Numbered from the stretch's first letter, positions 8,394-16,390 are shown. The stretch: 64,000 bases of DNA from Spelaeicoccus albus (GCF_013409065.1 NZ_JACBZP010000001.1:2542001-2606000), one strand, 5' to 3'. Translations and numbers: made by a program. Notes: generated by a model not told the origin, from the letters alone.

Positions 8394-9512
8394 ATGACTT
8401 CGTCAGACGACTCCTTCGCCGCCGATGTGCCCGATCTCACTGCCGCTCGCCCGCTTGATCTCGGCTCGGACGTCGCCGAGCTGACGGCGGCGCTCTGTGA
8501 TATCGAATCGGTGTCCGGAAACGAAAAATCGATTGCGGACGCCGTCCATTCCGCTCTCGGCGCGCTCGCACACCTGCGCGTGGAGCGCGACGGAGACACG
8601 GTGGTGGCTCGCACCGGCCTCGGCCGGGACAAGCGCGTCGTGATGGCGGGCCACCTCGACACGGTGCCGGTGGCCGACAACCTGCCGACCAGGTTGGAAG
8701 GCGGCGTGCTGCACGGTCGCGGCACCGTCGACATGAAGGGCGGGGTCGCCGCGCTGTTGTCGCTGGCCGCCTCGCTGACGGAGCCGCGCTACGACGTGAC
8801 GTGGGTGTTCTACGACCACGAGGAAGTGGCCGCGTCATTGAACGGGCTCGGACGAGTCGCCCGGCGCCACCCGGAGTGGCTGACCGGTGACTTCGCAGTG
8901 CTGGGCGAACCGACGAACGCGCGGGTCGAAGGCGGGTGCAACGGAACGATCCGGGTGGAACTGCGCATCGCCGGGCGCCGCGCCCATTCGGGGCGGGCCT
9001 GGATGGGCGTGAACGCGATCCACGGGGCGGCCCGGGCCTTGGCGACGCTCGCCGACTACGAGGCGGCCACAAAGGTCGTCGACGGGTTGGCTTTCCGCGA
9101 GTCGTTGTCGGCGGTGGCAATCTCCGGCGGGGTGGCCGGCAATGTCGTCCCGGACGAATGCGTCGTCACGGTGAACTATCGGTTCGCCCCGTCCCTCACG
9201 GCGTCCGGAGCCGAAGCGCACTTGCGCGAACTGTTCGCCGGCTACGACCTGACCGTGACGGACAGCTCCGAAGGGGCGCGGCCCGGACTCGACAGGCCGG
9301 AGGCAGCCGACTTCTTGGCGGCAGTGGGCGGCGAACCCGAAGCCAAGGTCGGCTGGACCGATGTGGCGCGGTTCTCGGCGCTCGGCGTGCCGGCCGTGAA
9401 TTTCGGCCCGGGGGACCCGTTGCTGGCGCACAAAGACGACGAACGCGTGCCCACCGAACAGATCCACGCCGTCCGCGAGGCGCTGGAGGATTGGCTCGGG
9501 CCCGTCCGATAG
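8394..9512 (+). CDS. dapE: Succinyl-diaminopimelate desuccinylase
   Basis: Zinc peptidase-fold enzyme (M20 family, 372 residues) that hydrolyses N-succinyl-LL-DAP to LL-DAP and succinate. Visible motifs are AGHLDTVPVADN (zinc ligand His and adjacent Asp, near residue 84), GRGTVDMKGGVA (bridging Asp) and VFYDHEEVA (catalytic Glu and ligand Glu). The dimerisation/lid domain lies in the middle with RAHSGRAWMGVNAIH, including its conserved His, and HKDDERVP near the end supplies the last ligand. Expression is probably leaderless. The LOG gene follows after 9 bp. Confidence 0.93.
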   Translation: MTSSDDSFAADVPDLTAARPLDLGSDVAELTAALCDIESVSGNEKSIADAVHSALGALAHLRVERDGDTVVARTGLGRDKRVVMAGHLDTVPVADNLPTRLEGGVLHGRGTVDMKGGVAALLSLAASLTEPRYDVTWVFYDHEEVAASLNGLGRVARRHPEWLTGDFAVLGEPTNARVEGGCNGTIRVELRIAGRRAHSGRAWMGVNAIHGAARALATLADYEAATKVVDGLAFRESLSAVAISGGVAGNVVPDECVVTVNYRFAPSLTASGAEAHLRELFAGYDLTVTDSSEGARPGLDRPEAADFLAAVGGEPEAKVGWTDVARFSALGVPAVNFGPGDPLLAHKDDERVPTEQIHAVREALEDWLGPVR

Positions 9513-9515
9513 CCT
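9510..9515 (+). promoter_or_regulatory. Leaderless -10 element of the LOG gene, inside the dapE stop
   Basis: TAGCCT begins with the TAG stop codon of dapE (9510-9512) and is followed by GAGCGC and the ATG at 9522. The same six bases thus end one gene and would start transcription of the next. Confidence 0.5.
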
Positions 9516-9521
9516 GAGCGC

Positions 9522-10265
9522 ATGAGCCAAGCACCCCGGCAGCATTCCGAATATCGCAAGGGACCGGTCACCTTGCGCCGCAGCCAGGTACCGGATTCGA
9601 CGACCGATGCCAGGCTGCTCGATTCGAGCGTCAACGGCGAATGGGTGCATACCGATCCATGGCGCGTCATGCGGATTCAAGCCGAGTTCGTGGAAGGGTT
9701 CGGCGCGCTTGCCGAACTCGGCCAGGCCATCAGTGTGTTCGGATCGGCCCGGACGCCGCCGGGAAGCAAATATTACGATATGGCCCGGCGAGTCGGCGGC
9801 AAGCTGGCCGAGGCCGGATTCGCCGTCATCACCGGTGGTGGCCCGGGCACCATGGAAGCGGCCAATCACGGCGCCGCGGAAGCCGGGGGAGTGTCGGTCG
9901 GCCTCGGCATCGAACTCGAATTCGAACAGGGGCTCAACCCGTACATCGATCTGGGCATCAATTTTCGCTACTTTTTCGTGCGCAAGACGATGTTCGTCAA
10001 ATACGCAAGCGGGTTCATCGTGCTGCCCGGCGGGTTCGGCACGTTCGACGAATTGTTTGAAGCGCTCGTGCTTGTGCAGACCCACAAGGTCACCAAATTC
10101 CCGATAGTGCTGGTCGGTGTCGACTACTGGCAGGGCCTGCTCGATTGGATCCGCAGCACCGTCGGCGAGTACGGCATGATCTCGCCCGGCGATTTGGATT
10201 TGCTTCAGGTGACGGACGACGTCGACGAGGCTGTGCGGGTCGTGTTGGAGTTCGCACACCGGTGA
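9522..10265 (+). CDS. LOG family nucleoside 5'-monophosphate phosphoribohydrolase
   Basis: TIGR00730-type Rossmann-fold protein of 247 residues. The paired signatures of the family are present: GGGPGTMEAANHGAAEAGG (near residue 105) and PGGFGTFDELFEAL (near residue 168). LOG proteins split cytokinin riboside 5'-monophosphates or related AMP derivatives into base and ribose 5-phosphate; the bacterial physiological role is less clear. Residues 1-60 form an Arg-rich lead-in to the fold. Its TGA overlaps the GTG of the folP2-like gene (GTGA), so the two are translationally coupled; the same order is seen at Rv1205-Rv1207. Confidence 0.87.
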   Translation: MSQAPRQHSEYRKGPVTLRRSQVPDSTTDARLLDSSVNGEWVHTDPWRVMRIQAEFVEGFGALAELGQAISVFGSARTPPGSKYYDMARRVGGKLAEAGFAVITGGGPGTMEAANHGAAEAGGVSVGLGIELEFEQGLNPYIDLGINFRYFFVRKTMFVKYASGFIVLPGGFGTFDELFEALVLVQTHKVTKFPIVLVGVDYWQGLLDWIRSTVGEYGMISPGDLDLLQVTDDVDEAVRVVLEFAHR

Positions 10266-11161
10266 ACGCGAACGTCCGGCCGACGCCTCTCATTCTCCGC
10301 GGCCGCACCTTCGACGCCGGCCGGCCGGCGGTCATGGCGGTCATCAACCGTACCCCGGACTCGTTCTATGCTCCGGCCCGGCAGTTCGCAGAGGCCAGCG
10401 TCGAGAAGTCGGTCCGGCTGGCTCTCGGCGACGGCGCCGACATCATCGACATCGGCGGCGTGAAAGCCGGATACGGCGAAGTAGTTTCGACCAGGGAAGA
10501 ACTGCGGCGGGTCGTCGGGGCGGTCGAGTGGATCCGCGGTGAATTTCCCGACGTGATCATCAGCGTCGACACCTGGCGGGCCGAGGTGGCCCGCCAAGTC
10601 GCCGGCGCCGGCGCCGACGTCATCAACGACACGTGGGGCGGGTATGAGCCCCGGATCCGGACCATTGCGGCCGAGCACGGGCTCGGGCTTGTCTGCTCGC
10701 ATGCCGGCGGCCTGGCTCCGCGCACGGATCCGCATCGCGTGTCCTACGGGCAGACCACGACGGGCGTGCTGGACGACGTCCTGAAGTCTCTTGGCCGTGC
10801 GGCACGGGACGCCGCGGACGCCGGAGTGCCGCGCACCAGGATCCTGCTCGACCCGACGCTGGACTTCGGCAAGAACACCCGGCACGGGCTGACCTTGCTG
10901 CGGCACGCGTCCCGGCTCACCGAACTCGGCTACCCGGTGTTGATGGCGTTGTCGCGTAAGGATTTCGTCGGCGAGACCCTGGGACTCGACGACCCGCGAG
11001 AACGGCTCGAGGGGACGCTTGCGGCCACTGCCGTGGCCGCCTGGCAGGGCGCGAGCGTGTTCCGTACCCACGACGTGAAGGCGACGCGCCGGGTGGTGGA
11101 CATGGTGGCAAGCATCCGCGGCGATCGTCCGCCGGACGTCTCCATCCGCGGCCTCGCCTAG
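10262..11161 (+). CDS. Dihydropteroate synthase-like protein (FolP2 type)
   Basis: A 299-residue TIM-barrel protein related to dihydropteroate synthase. The GTG at 10262 overlaps the LOG stop. Family signatures are altered: the first loop reads NRTPDSFYAP instead of NVTPDSFSDGG, and the second DIGGVKAGYG instead of DIGGESTRPG, while DPTLDFGKNTRHGL and SRKDFVGETLG are kept. These differences are those of the FolP2 group; the leprosy bacillus FolP2 was reported to lack dihydropteroate synthase activity. A role other than folate synthesis is therefore likely, and I do not assign folP. The gene ends before a long inverted repeat. Confidence 0.78.
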   Translation: MNANVRPTPLILRGRTFDAGRPAVMAVINRTPDSFYAPARQFAEASVEKSVRLALGDGADIIDIGGVKAGYGEVVSTREELRRVVGAVEWIRGEFPDVIISVDTWRAEVARQVAGAGADVINDTWGGYEPRIRTIAAEHGLGLVCSHAGGLAPRTDPHRVSYGQTTTGVLDDVLKSLGRAARDAADAGVPRTRILLDPTLDFGKNTRHGLTLLRHASRLTELGYPVLMALSRKDFVGETLGLDDPRERLEGTLAATAVAAWQGASVFRTHDVKATRRVVDMVASIRGDRPPDVSIRGLA

Positions 11162-11181
11162 CCGGGCGGGCGCCACACTCG

Positions 11182-11251
11182 GCAAAACGCGGCGCGCCGT
11201 CGGGAACGCGCAGTCATGACTGCGCGTTCCCGACGGCGATGCGCGTTTTGC
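11182..11251. repeat. 70-bp inverted repeat with 22-bp perfect core arms
   Basis: Positions 11195-11216 and 11217-11238 are exact reverse complements (22 bp, no loop; centre TCA|TGA). After a three-base mismatch the symmetry resumes for 10 bp as GCAAAACGCG (11182-11191) and CGCGTTTTGC (11242-11251). It lies between folP2 and the DivIVA-like gene. As RNA it would form a very stable hairpin ending in GUUUU, so it may act as a terminator for folP2. Confidence 0.85.
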
Positions 11252-11279
11252 GGGACGGGCGCTATGGGAACATGGCGGT

Positions 11280-11600
11280 ATGTCGATTTGGATCGTGCTG
11301 GGGATGTGCGCCGCCGCAGTGGTGGTGGTTCTGGCAATCGCCACCGGAGTGGGAGCGATCCGGGGCGGCCTGGAGCCGCCGGTCGAGACCCGGCCGGTCC
11401 TCACGCTTCCGGCTGAGCCGACGGCCGCCGATATTCACGCCGTGCGGTTCAGCCTCGCGTTTCGCGGCTACCGGATGGACCAGGTGGACGCCGTCCTGGC
11501 ACGCCTGAGCGACAGGGTCACTGCGCAGGACGCCGCTTTGGCCGAGCAGGACGAGCGGATCGCCGCCTTGGAACGCCAAGTCGCCGGGGGCTCATGCTGA
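11280..11600 (+). CDS. Membrane protein with DivIVA-like motif
   Basis: A 106-residue protein with one N-terminal transmembrane helix (about residues 3-25), a short linker and a C-terminal part containing VRFSLAFRGYRMDQVDAVLARL (about residues 58-79, quoted in part: FRGYRMDQVDAVL), the short DivIVA/RacA-type motif, followed by a coiled-coil-like stretch (residues 80-104). Similar short proteins occur next to folP2 in mycobacteria (Rv1209). A role at the membrane or septum is suggested only by the motif. The stop overlaps the ATG of the next gene by 7 bp. Confidence 0.72.
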   Translation: MSIWIVLGMCAAAVVVVLAIATGVGAIRGGLEPPVETRPVLTLPAEPTAADIHAVRFSLAFRGYRMDQVDAVLARLSDRVTAQDAALAEQDERIAALERQVAGGSC

Positions 11601-12778
11601 CGGACTCACTCCGGTCACCGGCCCGCGCGTGGCGACGGTTGCCGTGGTGGGCCGGGGTGGCGTTGGTGTTCGCTGCCGCCAGGGCGGTGAGCTTCATCAT
11701 CTTCGTGGCCGTGGCGCGCACGCAACCGGCGAATTATTGGACGGCGGCCGACCCCGGGTACTTCCGGTACGTCACCATCTGGGACGCCGACTGGTACCGC
11801 ATGATCGCCGAGCACGGGTATCCGGCGGTCTTGCCGCTTGACGCGTCCGGACACGTGGCCCAGAACGAGTGGGCGTTCTACCCGGTCTACCCGTTCGTGG
11901 TACGCGCCCTGCACGCCGTCACGGGCATCGGATGGACCGTGCTGGCACCGACCGTCAGCCTGGCGGCAGGATTCGGATTCGCGCTCATCGCCTACCGGCT
12001 GCTGCGCAGATACCTACCGCACGGCAGCGCCATGGTGGGAATCGCGTTCGCGGCGGCCTTTCCCACCTCCGCCGTGCTGCAGACCGGGTATGCCGAGTCG
12101 CTGTCATTGATGCTGTTGGCGTTGGCGCTGCTGCTTGTCGATTCGCGCCGTTACGTCGCCGCCATCCCGGTGGTGGCCGTGATGGACCTGACCCGTCCGC
12201 TCGGTGCGGCGTTTGCACTGTTCATGGCGATCCACCTGGCGACTCGCCTCGTGCGGCGCCGCCGCGAGCCCTACCCGGGCCGCCAGCTCGCCTCCAGCTT
12301 TGCGCTCGGCGCGGTCAGCTGCGCCGGTGCGTTGGCCTGGCCGGCGATCGCCTGGGCAGTCACGGGTCGGCGGGATGCGTATACGTCCACCGAAGCGGCC
12401 TGGTCGGGCGGAAGTGTGCAATGGGTGCGCGGTTGGCTCCTGCAAAGTACCCACCTCTTTGGCGAGCTGCTCGGCCCTGCCGTGCTGGTCCTGGTCGCCC
12501 TGGCCATGCTGGCGGGCATCTATTACGCCGGGCGGGTGGTCGGGCCGGTGATGAGCACCTGGTGCGCGGCATATTGCTGTTATCTGCTGATCGTGTTCTA
12601 CCCGCAGACGTCCTTGTTCCGGATCATCCTGCCGTTGTTCCCGCTCGGGCTGGCACTGGCCGGGGCATCACGATCGAAAGCGTTCCGGATCAGCGTGTTG
12701 GCGGGCTTTACGCTGCTTCAAGTGGTGTGGATTGCCTGGTTGTGGCGATTCACGCCCCCCAGCGATCTGCCGCCGTAA
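11594..12778 (+). CDS. Polytopic membrane glycosyltransferase, PIG-V-like
   Basis: Integral membrane protein of 394 residues with about nine to ten hydrophobic helices. The first extracytoplasmic loop carries WDADWYRMIAEHGYP, the WDxxWY signature of GT-C type mannosyltransferases of the PIG-V group, which use polyprenyl-phosphate sugars. A second conserved-looking segment is NEWAFYPVYPFVVRAL. A role in building mannosylated cell-envelope glycans is inferred; donor and acceptor are unknown. Start is the ATG that overlaps the end of the DivIVA-like gene. Confidence 0.72.
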   Translation: MLTDSLRSPARAWRRLPWWAGVALVFAAARAVSFIIFVAVARTQPANYWTAADPGYFRYVTIWDADWYRMIAEHGYPAVLPLDASGHVAQNEWAFYPVYPFVVRALHAVTGIGWTVLAPTVSLAAGFGFALIAYRLLRRYLPHGSAMVGIAFAAAFPTSAVLQTGYAESLSLMLLALALLLVDSRRYVAAIPVVAVMDLTRPLGAAFALFMAIHLATRLVRRRREPYPGRQLASSFALGAVSCAGALAWPAIAWAVTGRRDAYTSTEAAWSGGSVQWVRGWLLQSTHLFGELLGPAVLVLVALAMLAGIYYAGRVVGPVMSTWCAAYCCYLLIVFYPQTSLFRIILPLFPLGLALAGASRSKAFRISVLAGFTLLQVVWIAWLWRFTPPSDLPP

Positions 12779-12891
12779 CGGACGCCACGAGAGCCGTGTC
12801 ACACAGGTAGGGAATAATAGACAATGAGGGGAAGCCCGCGGGGATCCGTTTCCGACCGACACCGGCGACTGAACGATGAAAGGCATTAGCA

Positions 12892-13062
12892 ATGGCGGCC
12901 ATGAAACCAAGGACCGGCGATGGGCCCATGGAGGCGTCGAAAGAGGGCCGCGGCGTCATCATGCGGGTGCCGCTGGAAGGTGGCGGGCGCCTCGTCGTCG
13001 AACTGACGGCGGACGAAGCCGGCGAGCTGGCATCGTCCCTGGCCGATGCGACGTCCGGCTGA
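12892..13062 (+). CDS. DUF3117 small protein
   Basis: A 56-residue protein beginning MAAMKPRTGDGP and containing RGVIMRVPLEGGGRLVVEL, which matches the actinobacterial DUF3117 family (Rv1211 in M. tuberculosis) almost residue by residue in my recollection of the family. Function is unknown; the family is very strongly conserved in actinobacteria. AAAGG lies about seven bases upstream of the ATG. The upstream 113 bp hold a possible promoter (AT-rich GGGAATAATAGACAATG around 12810-12826). Confidence 0.88.
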   Translation: MAAMKPRTGDGPMEASKEGRGVIMRVPLEGGGRLVVELTADEAGELASSLADATSG

Positions 13063-13074
13063 CCGAGCGTCGGG

Positions 13075-13695
13075 CTACTGCTTGACGGCGACCAGGACGC
13101 CGTCCCCGGTGGGAAGCAAGCACGAAGACAGGGACTTGTTCTCCCGCACCGTGCGCAGCAGAGTGCGCACCGAGCCGATATCGGGATCACGATTGGCCGG
13201 ATCGACGACGCGGCCGTGCGCCAGCGCATGATTGAAGATGATCATGCCGCCCGGCCGAAGTAGCCGCAATGCCGGCGCAAGGTAGTCGGCGTTACTCGCG
13301 GCATCCGTATCGGCAAAGAACACGTCGTACGAATTGTCGGCGAGCTTGCGCAGCACCTCGGTGTCCCTGCCGATGATGGTGCGGACCCGGTGCGAACCGG
13401 CCTGCTTGAACACCCGCTTGGCAGCCTGCTGATGCTCCGCGACAATGTCGATGGTCGTCAGGACGCCGGTCGGCGGCATTGACCGCAGCAGGGCCAGTCC
13501 GGACACTCCCGCACCGGTGCCCACCTCGACGATTGCCGATGCGCCGTGCGCCGTCACAAGGGTGCGCAGCAGGGCGAACGTCCCGGTGCCGATCGCCGTC
13601 ACGCCCAGCGTGCCGGCCGTTGTCCTGGCGACGTCCACCGCATGATCGTCACGCGTGTACGATTCGGCAAACGCCCATGCCGGGTCTTTGCTCAT
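13075..13695 (-). CDS. SAM-dependent O-methyltransferase
   Basis: A 206-residue methyltransferase of the catechol/caffeoyl-CoA O-methyltransferase group. Motif I reads VEVGTGAGVSGLALL (near residue 55), preceded by the helix that binds the adenine; FFADTDAASNADYL corresponds to the metal-binding Asp region and RPGGMIIFNHALAHGRV to the later conserved Asn-rich loop. Start ATG at 13695 is preceded by AAGGAGG ten bases upstream. The gene lies divergent from the sigma factor gene, as Rv1220c does from sigE. Substrate unknown. Confidence 0.85.
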   Translation of the reverse strand: MSKDPAWAFAESYTRDDHAVDVARTTAGTLGVTAIGTGTFALLRTLVTAHGASAIVEVGTGAGVSGLALLRSMPPTGVLTTIDIVAEHQQAAKRVFKQAGSHRVRTIIGRDTEVLRKLADNSYDVFFADTDAASNADYLAPALRLLRPGGMIIFNHALAHGRVVDPANRDPDIGSVRTLLRTVRENKSLSSCLLPTGDGVLVAVKQ

Positions 13696-13835
13696 AGTGG
13701 TCGATCCTCCTTGCCTACACGTCCGCACCCAACCCTAGGACAAATCGGACGTCGCTGCGTCCACACATCTCGAAGCTTGGATTCAGGTCGCTCTCAGGCC
13801 GGTGCGACACCATGGAAGCCGGACAAGGAGATGAA

Positions 13836-14411
13836 ATGGCCGATACCGCCGGAACGTCACCCACATGGACCCCGCCGACGTGGGAGGACGTGGTGCGCGA
13901 ACATTCCGGTCGCGTGTATCGGCTCGCCTTCCGACTCACCGGCAATAGGCCGGACGCCGAAGACCTCACCCAGGAGGTGTTCGTGCGCGTGTTCCGCTCA
14001 CTGGCCAAGTACACGCCCGGCACTTTCGAAGGCTGGCTGCACCGCATCACCACTAACCTGTTCCTCGACGGAGCACGCCGCAAACAGCGGATCCGATTCG
14101 ACGGGCTGTCCAGTGAGGCGACCGAACGTCTTAGCAGCGCCGAACCGAGTCCGGAACGCACGTTCGAGATGCAGCACTTCGACTATGACGTGCAACGCGC
14201 TCTCGGCGAATTGCCGCCCGATTTCCGCGTAGCAGTTGTTTTGTGCGATGTTGAAGGTATGTCGTACAGCCAAATCGCGGACGTCGTCGGCGTGAAAGTC
14301 GGCACCGTACGCTCGCGCATCCACCGCGGCCGCGCCGGGTTGCGTGCGGCCTTGCAGCACAGGGCGCCGACGCCGCGTCCGCTCGGCAAACCTGCGGGGC
14401 AGCCCACATGA
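13836..14411 (+). CDS. sigE: ECF sigma factor, SigE type
   Basis: RNA polymerase sigma factor of the extracytoplasmic function family, 191 residues from the chosen ATG. Region 2 runs from the EHSGRVYRLAFRLTGN segment to GWLHRITTNLFLDGARRK (about residues 20-90) and region 4 includes PPDFRVAVVLCDVEGMSYSQIADVVGVKVGTVRSRIHRGR, quoted only by its core VKVGTVRSRIHRGR (about residues 130-180). AAGGAG is five bases before the ATG at 13836, which is preferred to the ATG at 13812. It is followed by an overlapping anti-sigma gene and tatB; the order methyltransferase-sigE-rseA-tatB-mrp equals the mycobacterial cell-envelope stress locus. Confidence 0.9.
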   Translation: MADTAGTSPTWTPPTWEDVVREHSGRVYRLAFRLTGNRPDAEDLTQEVFVRVFRSLAKYTPGTFEGWLHRITTNLFLDGARRKQRIRFDGLSSEATERLSSAEPSPERTFEMQHFDYDVQRALGELPPDFRVAVVLCDVEGMSYSQIADVVGVKVGTVRSRIHRGRAGLRAALQHRAPTPRPLGKPAGQPT

Positions 14412-14761
14412 GCCACCTCGGCAAGAACTTGCTGATGGGCTGCGCCGACGGAGAATTGAGCGACGAGGAATACGAGCGCGTCCAAGCCCATGTCGCCGAG
14501 TGCACTCGATGCCAGCACGAACTGGTTGCCCTGCGACAGACGAGCTCAAAGCTTCGCCTGCTGGATGATCCGGAGCTGCCCAGCGAATTGACCGCCAAGT
14601 TGCTTGCTCTCGGCATGAGCAGTTCGGGCTCCTGGCTCACTCCGCCGCAGTCGGACGGACCCGGCGTCGGGCCGATACCCGCCGAGCCGGTGTTCTCGCG
14701 TCGCCACGGTCTGGGCGGCCAAGGATCGGCTGGCGACGGCGCCGACCCCGGCCTCGTGTAG
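14408..14761 (+). CDS. rseA: Zinc-containing anti-sigma factor for SigE
   Basis: A 117-residue protein with the ZAS signature H28-x3-C32-x2-C35 preceded by Cys12, so it probably binds zinc and clamps the sigma factor encoded just upstream. ATGA overlap with sigE means coupled translation and matched amounts. The C-terminal half (about residues 70-117) is Pro/Gly-rich and has no membrane helix, so regulation is likely cytoplasmic, by phosphorylation or redox as described for mycobacterial RseA; which applies here is not visible. The TAG stop is also the start of the tatB -10. Confidence 0.85.
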   Translation: MSHLGKNLLMGCADGELSDEEYERVQAHVAECTRCQHELVALRQTSSKLRLLDDPELPSELTAKLLALGMSSSGSWLTPPQSDGPGVGPIPAEPVFSRRHGLGGQGSAGDGADPGLV

Positions 14762-14764
14762 GCT
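14759..14764 (+). promoter_or_regulatory. Leaderless -10 element of tatB, inside the rseA stop
   Basis: TAGGCT starts with the rseA stop codon TAG (14759-14761) and is separated by seven bases from the GTG start of tatB at 14772. No Shine-Dalgarno precedes that GTG. Confidence 0.5.
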
Positions 14765-14771
14765 ACTCGTC

Positions 14772-15179
14772 GTGTTCAATATCACCGGCGGCGAGATGGT
14801 CATCCTGATCGTCGTCGCCATCGTCGTGTTGGGCCCCAATAAACTTCCCCAGTACGCCAAGCAATTGCGCGAGCTGGTGCGCAACGTGAAAAAGATGGCG
14901 GATAACGCCACGCAACAGGTCAAGGACGAGCTGGGCGACGAGTTCACGGACGTGGACTGGGCCAAGCTCGATCCACGCCAATACGATCCGCGGCGCATTG
15001 TCCGGGACGCCTTGAACGAAGACGACGAGGACGACGAGGACTCGGCCACCGGCTCGTTCGACGACGATGACGAGGACGACGGCGACCGGGATGACGAATC
15101 GCCGGGATCGCGGGTCTCGGCTCAGGCCGCGCTCCGGGTGCCCGGCGAGCCGGCGCCGTTCGACTCCGAGGCCACCTGA
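14772..15179 (+). CDS. tatB: Twin-arginine translocase subunit TatB
   Basis: Membrane component of the Tat protein export machinery. The 135-residue product has a short periplasmic N-terminus (MFNITGGEM), one transmembrane helix (about residues 9-22, ILIVVAIVVLGP) ending in the typical Gly-Pro hinge, then an amphipathic helix (KLPQYAKQLRELVRNVKKMA). The tail after residue 75 is extremely rich in Asp and Glu, an acidic low-complexity region. The GTG start is probably used without a leader. Downstream it converges on mrp. Confidence 0.92.
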   Translation: MFNITGGEMVILIVVAIVVLGPNKLPQYAKQLRELVRNVKKMADNATQQVKDELGDEFTDVDWAKLDPRQYDPRRIVRDALNEDDEDDEDSATGSFDDDDEDDGDRDDESPGSRVSAQAALRVPGEPAPFDSEAT

Positions 15180-15187
15180 GCCCGACC

Positions 15188-15235
15188 CCTTTCCCCGCCC
15201 GACCCTGCCCCACTCGGCGACAGGGGAGGGAAAGG
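15188..15235. terminator. Possible bidirectional terminator between tatB and mrp
   Basis: CCTTTCCC (15188-15195) and GGGAAAGG (15228-15235) form an 8-bp stem with a 32-base GC-rich loop between two convergent genes. No clear T run follows in either direction. Confidence 0.35.
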
Positions 15236-15238
15236 AGA

Positions 15239-16378
15239 TTAAGCCGGGGAGAGCCCCAGCGACCGGCCGGCGAGTCCTCGTTCACGGCTCGTCAGCGACT
15301 TGGCCACGTCGACAAGCGCCAGCGATGCCGGCGACTGCGGATGGCTCAGGACGACGGGAACACCGGCGTCCGCGCCTTCACGCACCTTCGTGTCGAGCGG
15401 GATCTGACCGAGCAACTGCACCGGCGACCCGATGGTGTTCCCGAGATTCTCGGTGAGCGTCTTGCCGCCTCCGGACCCGAAGACTTCGAGACGCTCGCCG
15501 CCGGGCATCTCCATCCACGACATGTTCTCGACGACTCCGGCGACGCCTTGCTCGGTTTGCACGGACATCGAGCCGGCCCGCTCGGCCACATCGGCGGCCG
15601 CGTGCTGCGGAGTGGTCACCAGCAGCAGTTCCGAGCCCGGCAACAGCTGGGCTACCGAGATGGCGATATCGCCGGTGCCGGGCGGCAGGTCGAGCAACAG
15701 GACGTCCAGATCGCCCCAGAACACGTCCGTGAGGAATTGCTGCAGCGCGCGGTGAAGCATCGGCCCACGCCACACGACCGCCTGGTTGGCGGGGACGAAA
15801 CTCCCGATCGAGATGACCTTTACCCCATGCACGATGGGCGGCAGGATCATGTCGTCGACCCGAGTGGGCGCACGGTGCGCGCCCAGCATCGTGGGAATGG
15901 AGAATCCGTAGATATCGGCGTCGATGACGCCGACGGCCAGACCGTCGGCGGCCATCGACGCCGCCAGGTTCGCCGTGATCGAGGACTTACCGACACCGCC
16001 CTTGCCGGACGCGACTGCGTACACGCGCGTGAGGGAATCGGGCTGAGCAAACGGGATCTCGCGGGCGCCGCTGCCGCGCAAACGCGTTTTGAGATCATCC
16101 CGCTGTTCCGGAGTCATGACGCCAAGCGTCAATTCGACGCCGGTGACGCCGTCGAGCGTGCGGATGGCGCCCTCGACGTCCTTCTTGATGGTGCCCTTGA
16201 GCGGACAACCAGCCACCGTGAGCAGGATGGTCAACGACACGACGCCTTCGGGCGACACCGCGACGTCCCGCACCATGTCGAGTTCGGTGATGGGTTTGCG
16301 GATTTCCGGATCGTTGACTTCGGCCAGCGCGCTTTCGACGGCCTCCACGCTGGGCCCGGCATTCGATACTGCTGACAT
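15239..16378 (-). CDS. mrp: Mrp/ApbC-family iron-sulfur cluster carrier ATPase
   Basis: P-loop ATPase of 379 residues thought to carry iron-sulfur clusters to apoproteins. The N-terminal about 95 residues form a MIP18/DUF59 domain (EVNDPEIRKPITELDMV). The deviant Walker A is SGKGGVGKSSITANLA (near residue 122), followed by the switch DIYGFSIP and LLDLPPGTGDI. No CxxC motif near the C-terminus is evident, as in many actinobacterial Mrp proteins. The ATG at 16378 is preceded by TACGAT and six bases, so it is probably leaderless; longer upstream starts would overlap the DUF1003 gene. Confidence 0.9.
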   Translation of the reverse strand: MSAVSNAGPSVEAVESALAEVNDPEIRKPITELDMVRDVAVSPEGVVSLTILLTVAGCPLKGTIKKDVEGAIRTLDGVTGVELTLGVMTPEQRDDLKTRLRGSGAREIPFAQPDSLTRVYAVASGKGGVGKSSITANLAASMAADGLAVGVIDADIYGFSIPTMLGAHRAPTRVDDMILPPIVHGVKVISIGSFVPANQAVVWRGPMLHRALQQFLTDVFWGDLDVLLLDLPPGTGDIAISVAQLLPGSELLLVTTPQHAAADVAERAGSMSVQTEQGVAGVVENMSWMEMPGGERLEVFGSGGGKTLTENLGNTIGSPVQLLGQIPLDTKVREGADAGVPVVLSHPQSPASLALVDVAKSLTSRERGLAGRSLGLSPA

Positions 16379-16384
16379 ACCTCG

Positions 16385-16390
16385 ATCGTA
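16385..16390 (-). promoter_or_regulatory. Leaderless -10 element of mrp
   Basis: Minus-strand TACGAT followed by CGAGGT and the mrp ATG at 16378. Confidence 0.5.

Larger units (their letters stand above)
8357..8401. repeat. Imperfect inverted repeat spanning both dap start codons
   Basis: GAAGTCATGCCAC (8357-8369) and GTGGGATGACTTC (8389-8401) are inverted copies with 12 of 13 positions matching. Each arm contains the ATG of one gene (dapD on the left, dapE on the right) and the place where the opposite promoter would have its -35 contact. Part of the symmetry comes from both proteins starting Met-Thr-Ser, but it continues through the non-coding CCAC/GTGG. Confidence 0.7.
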
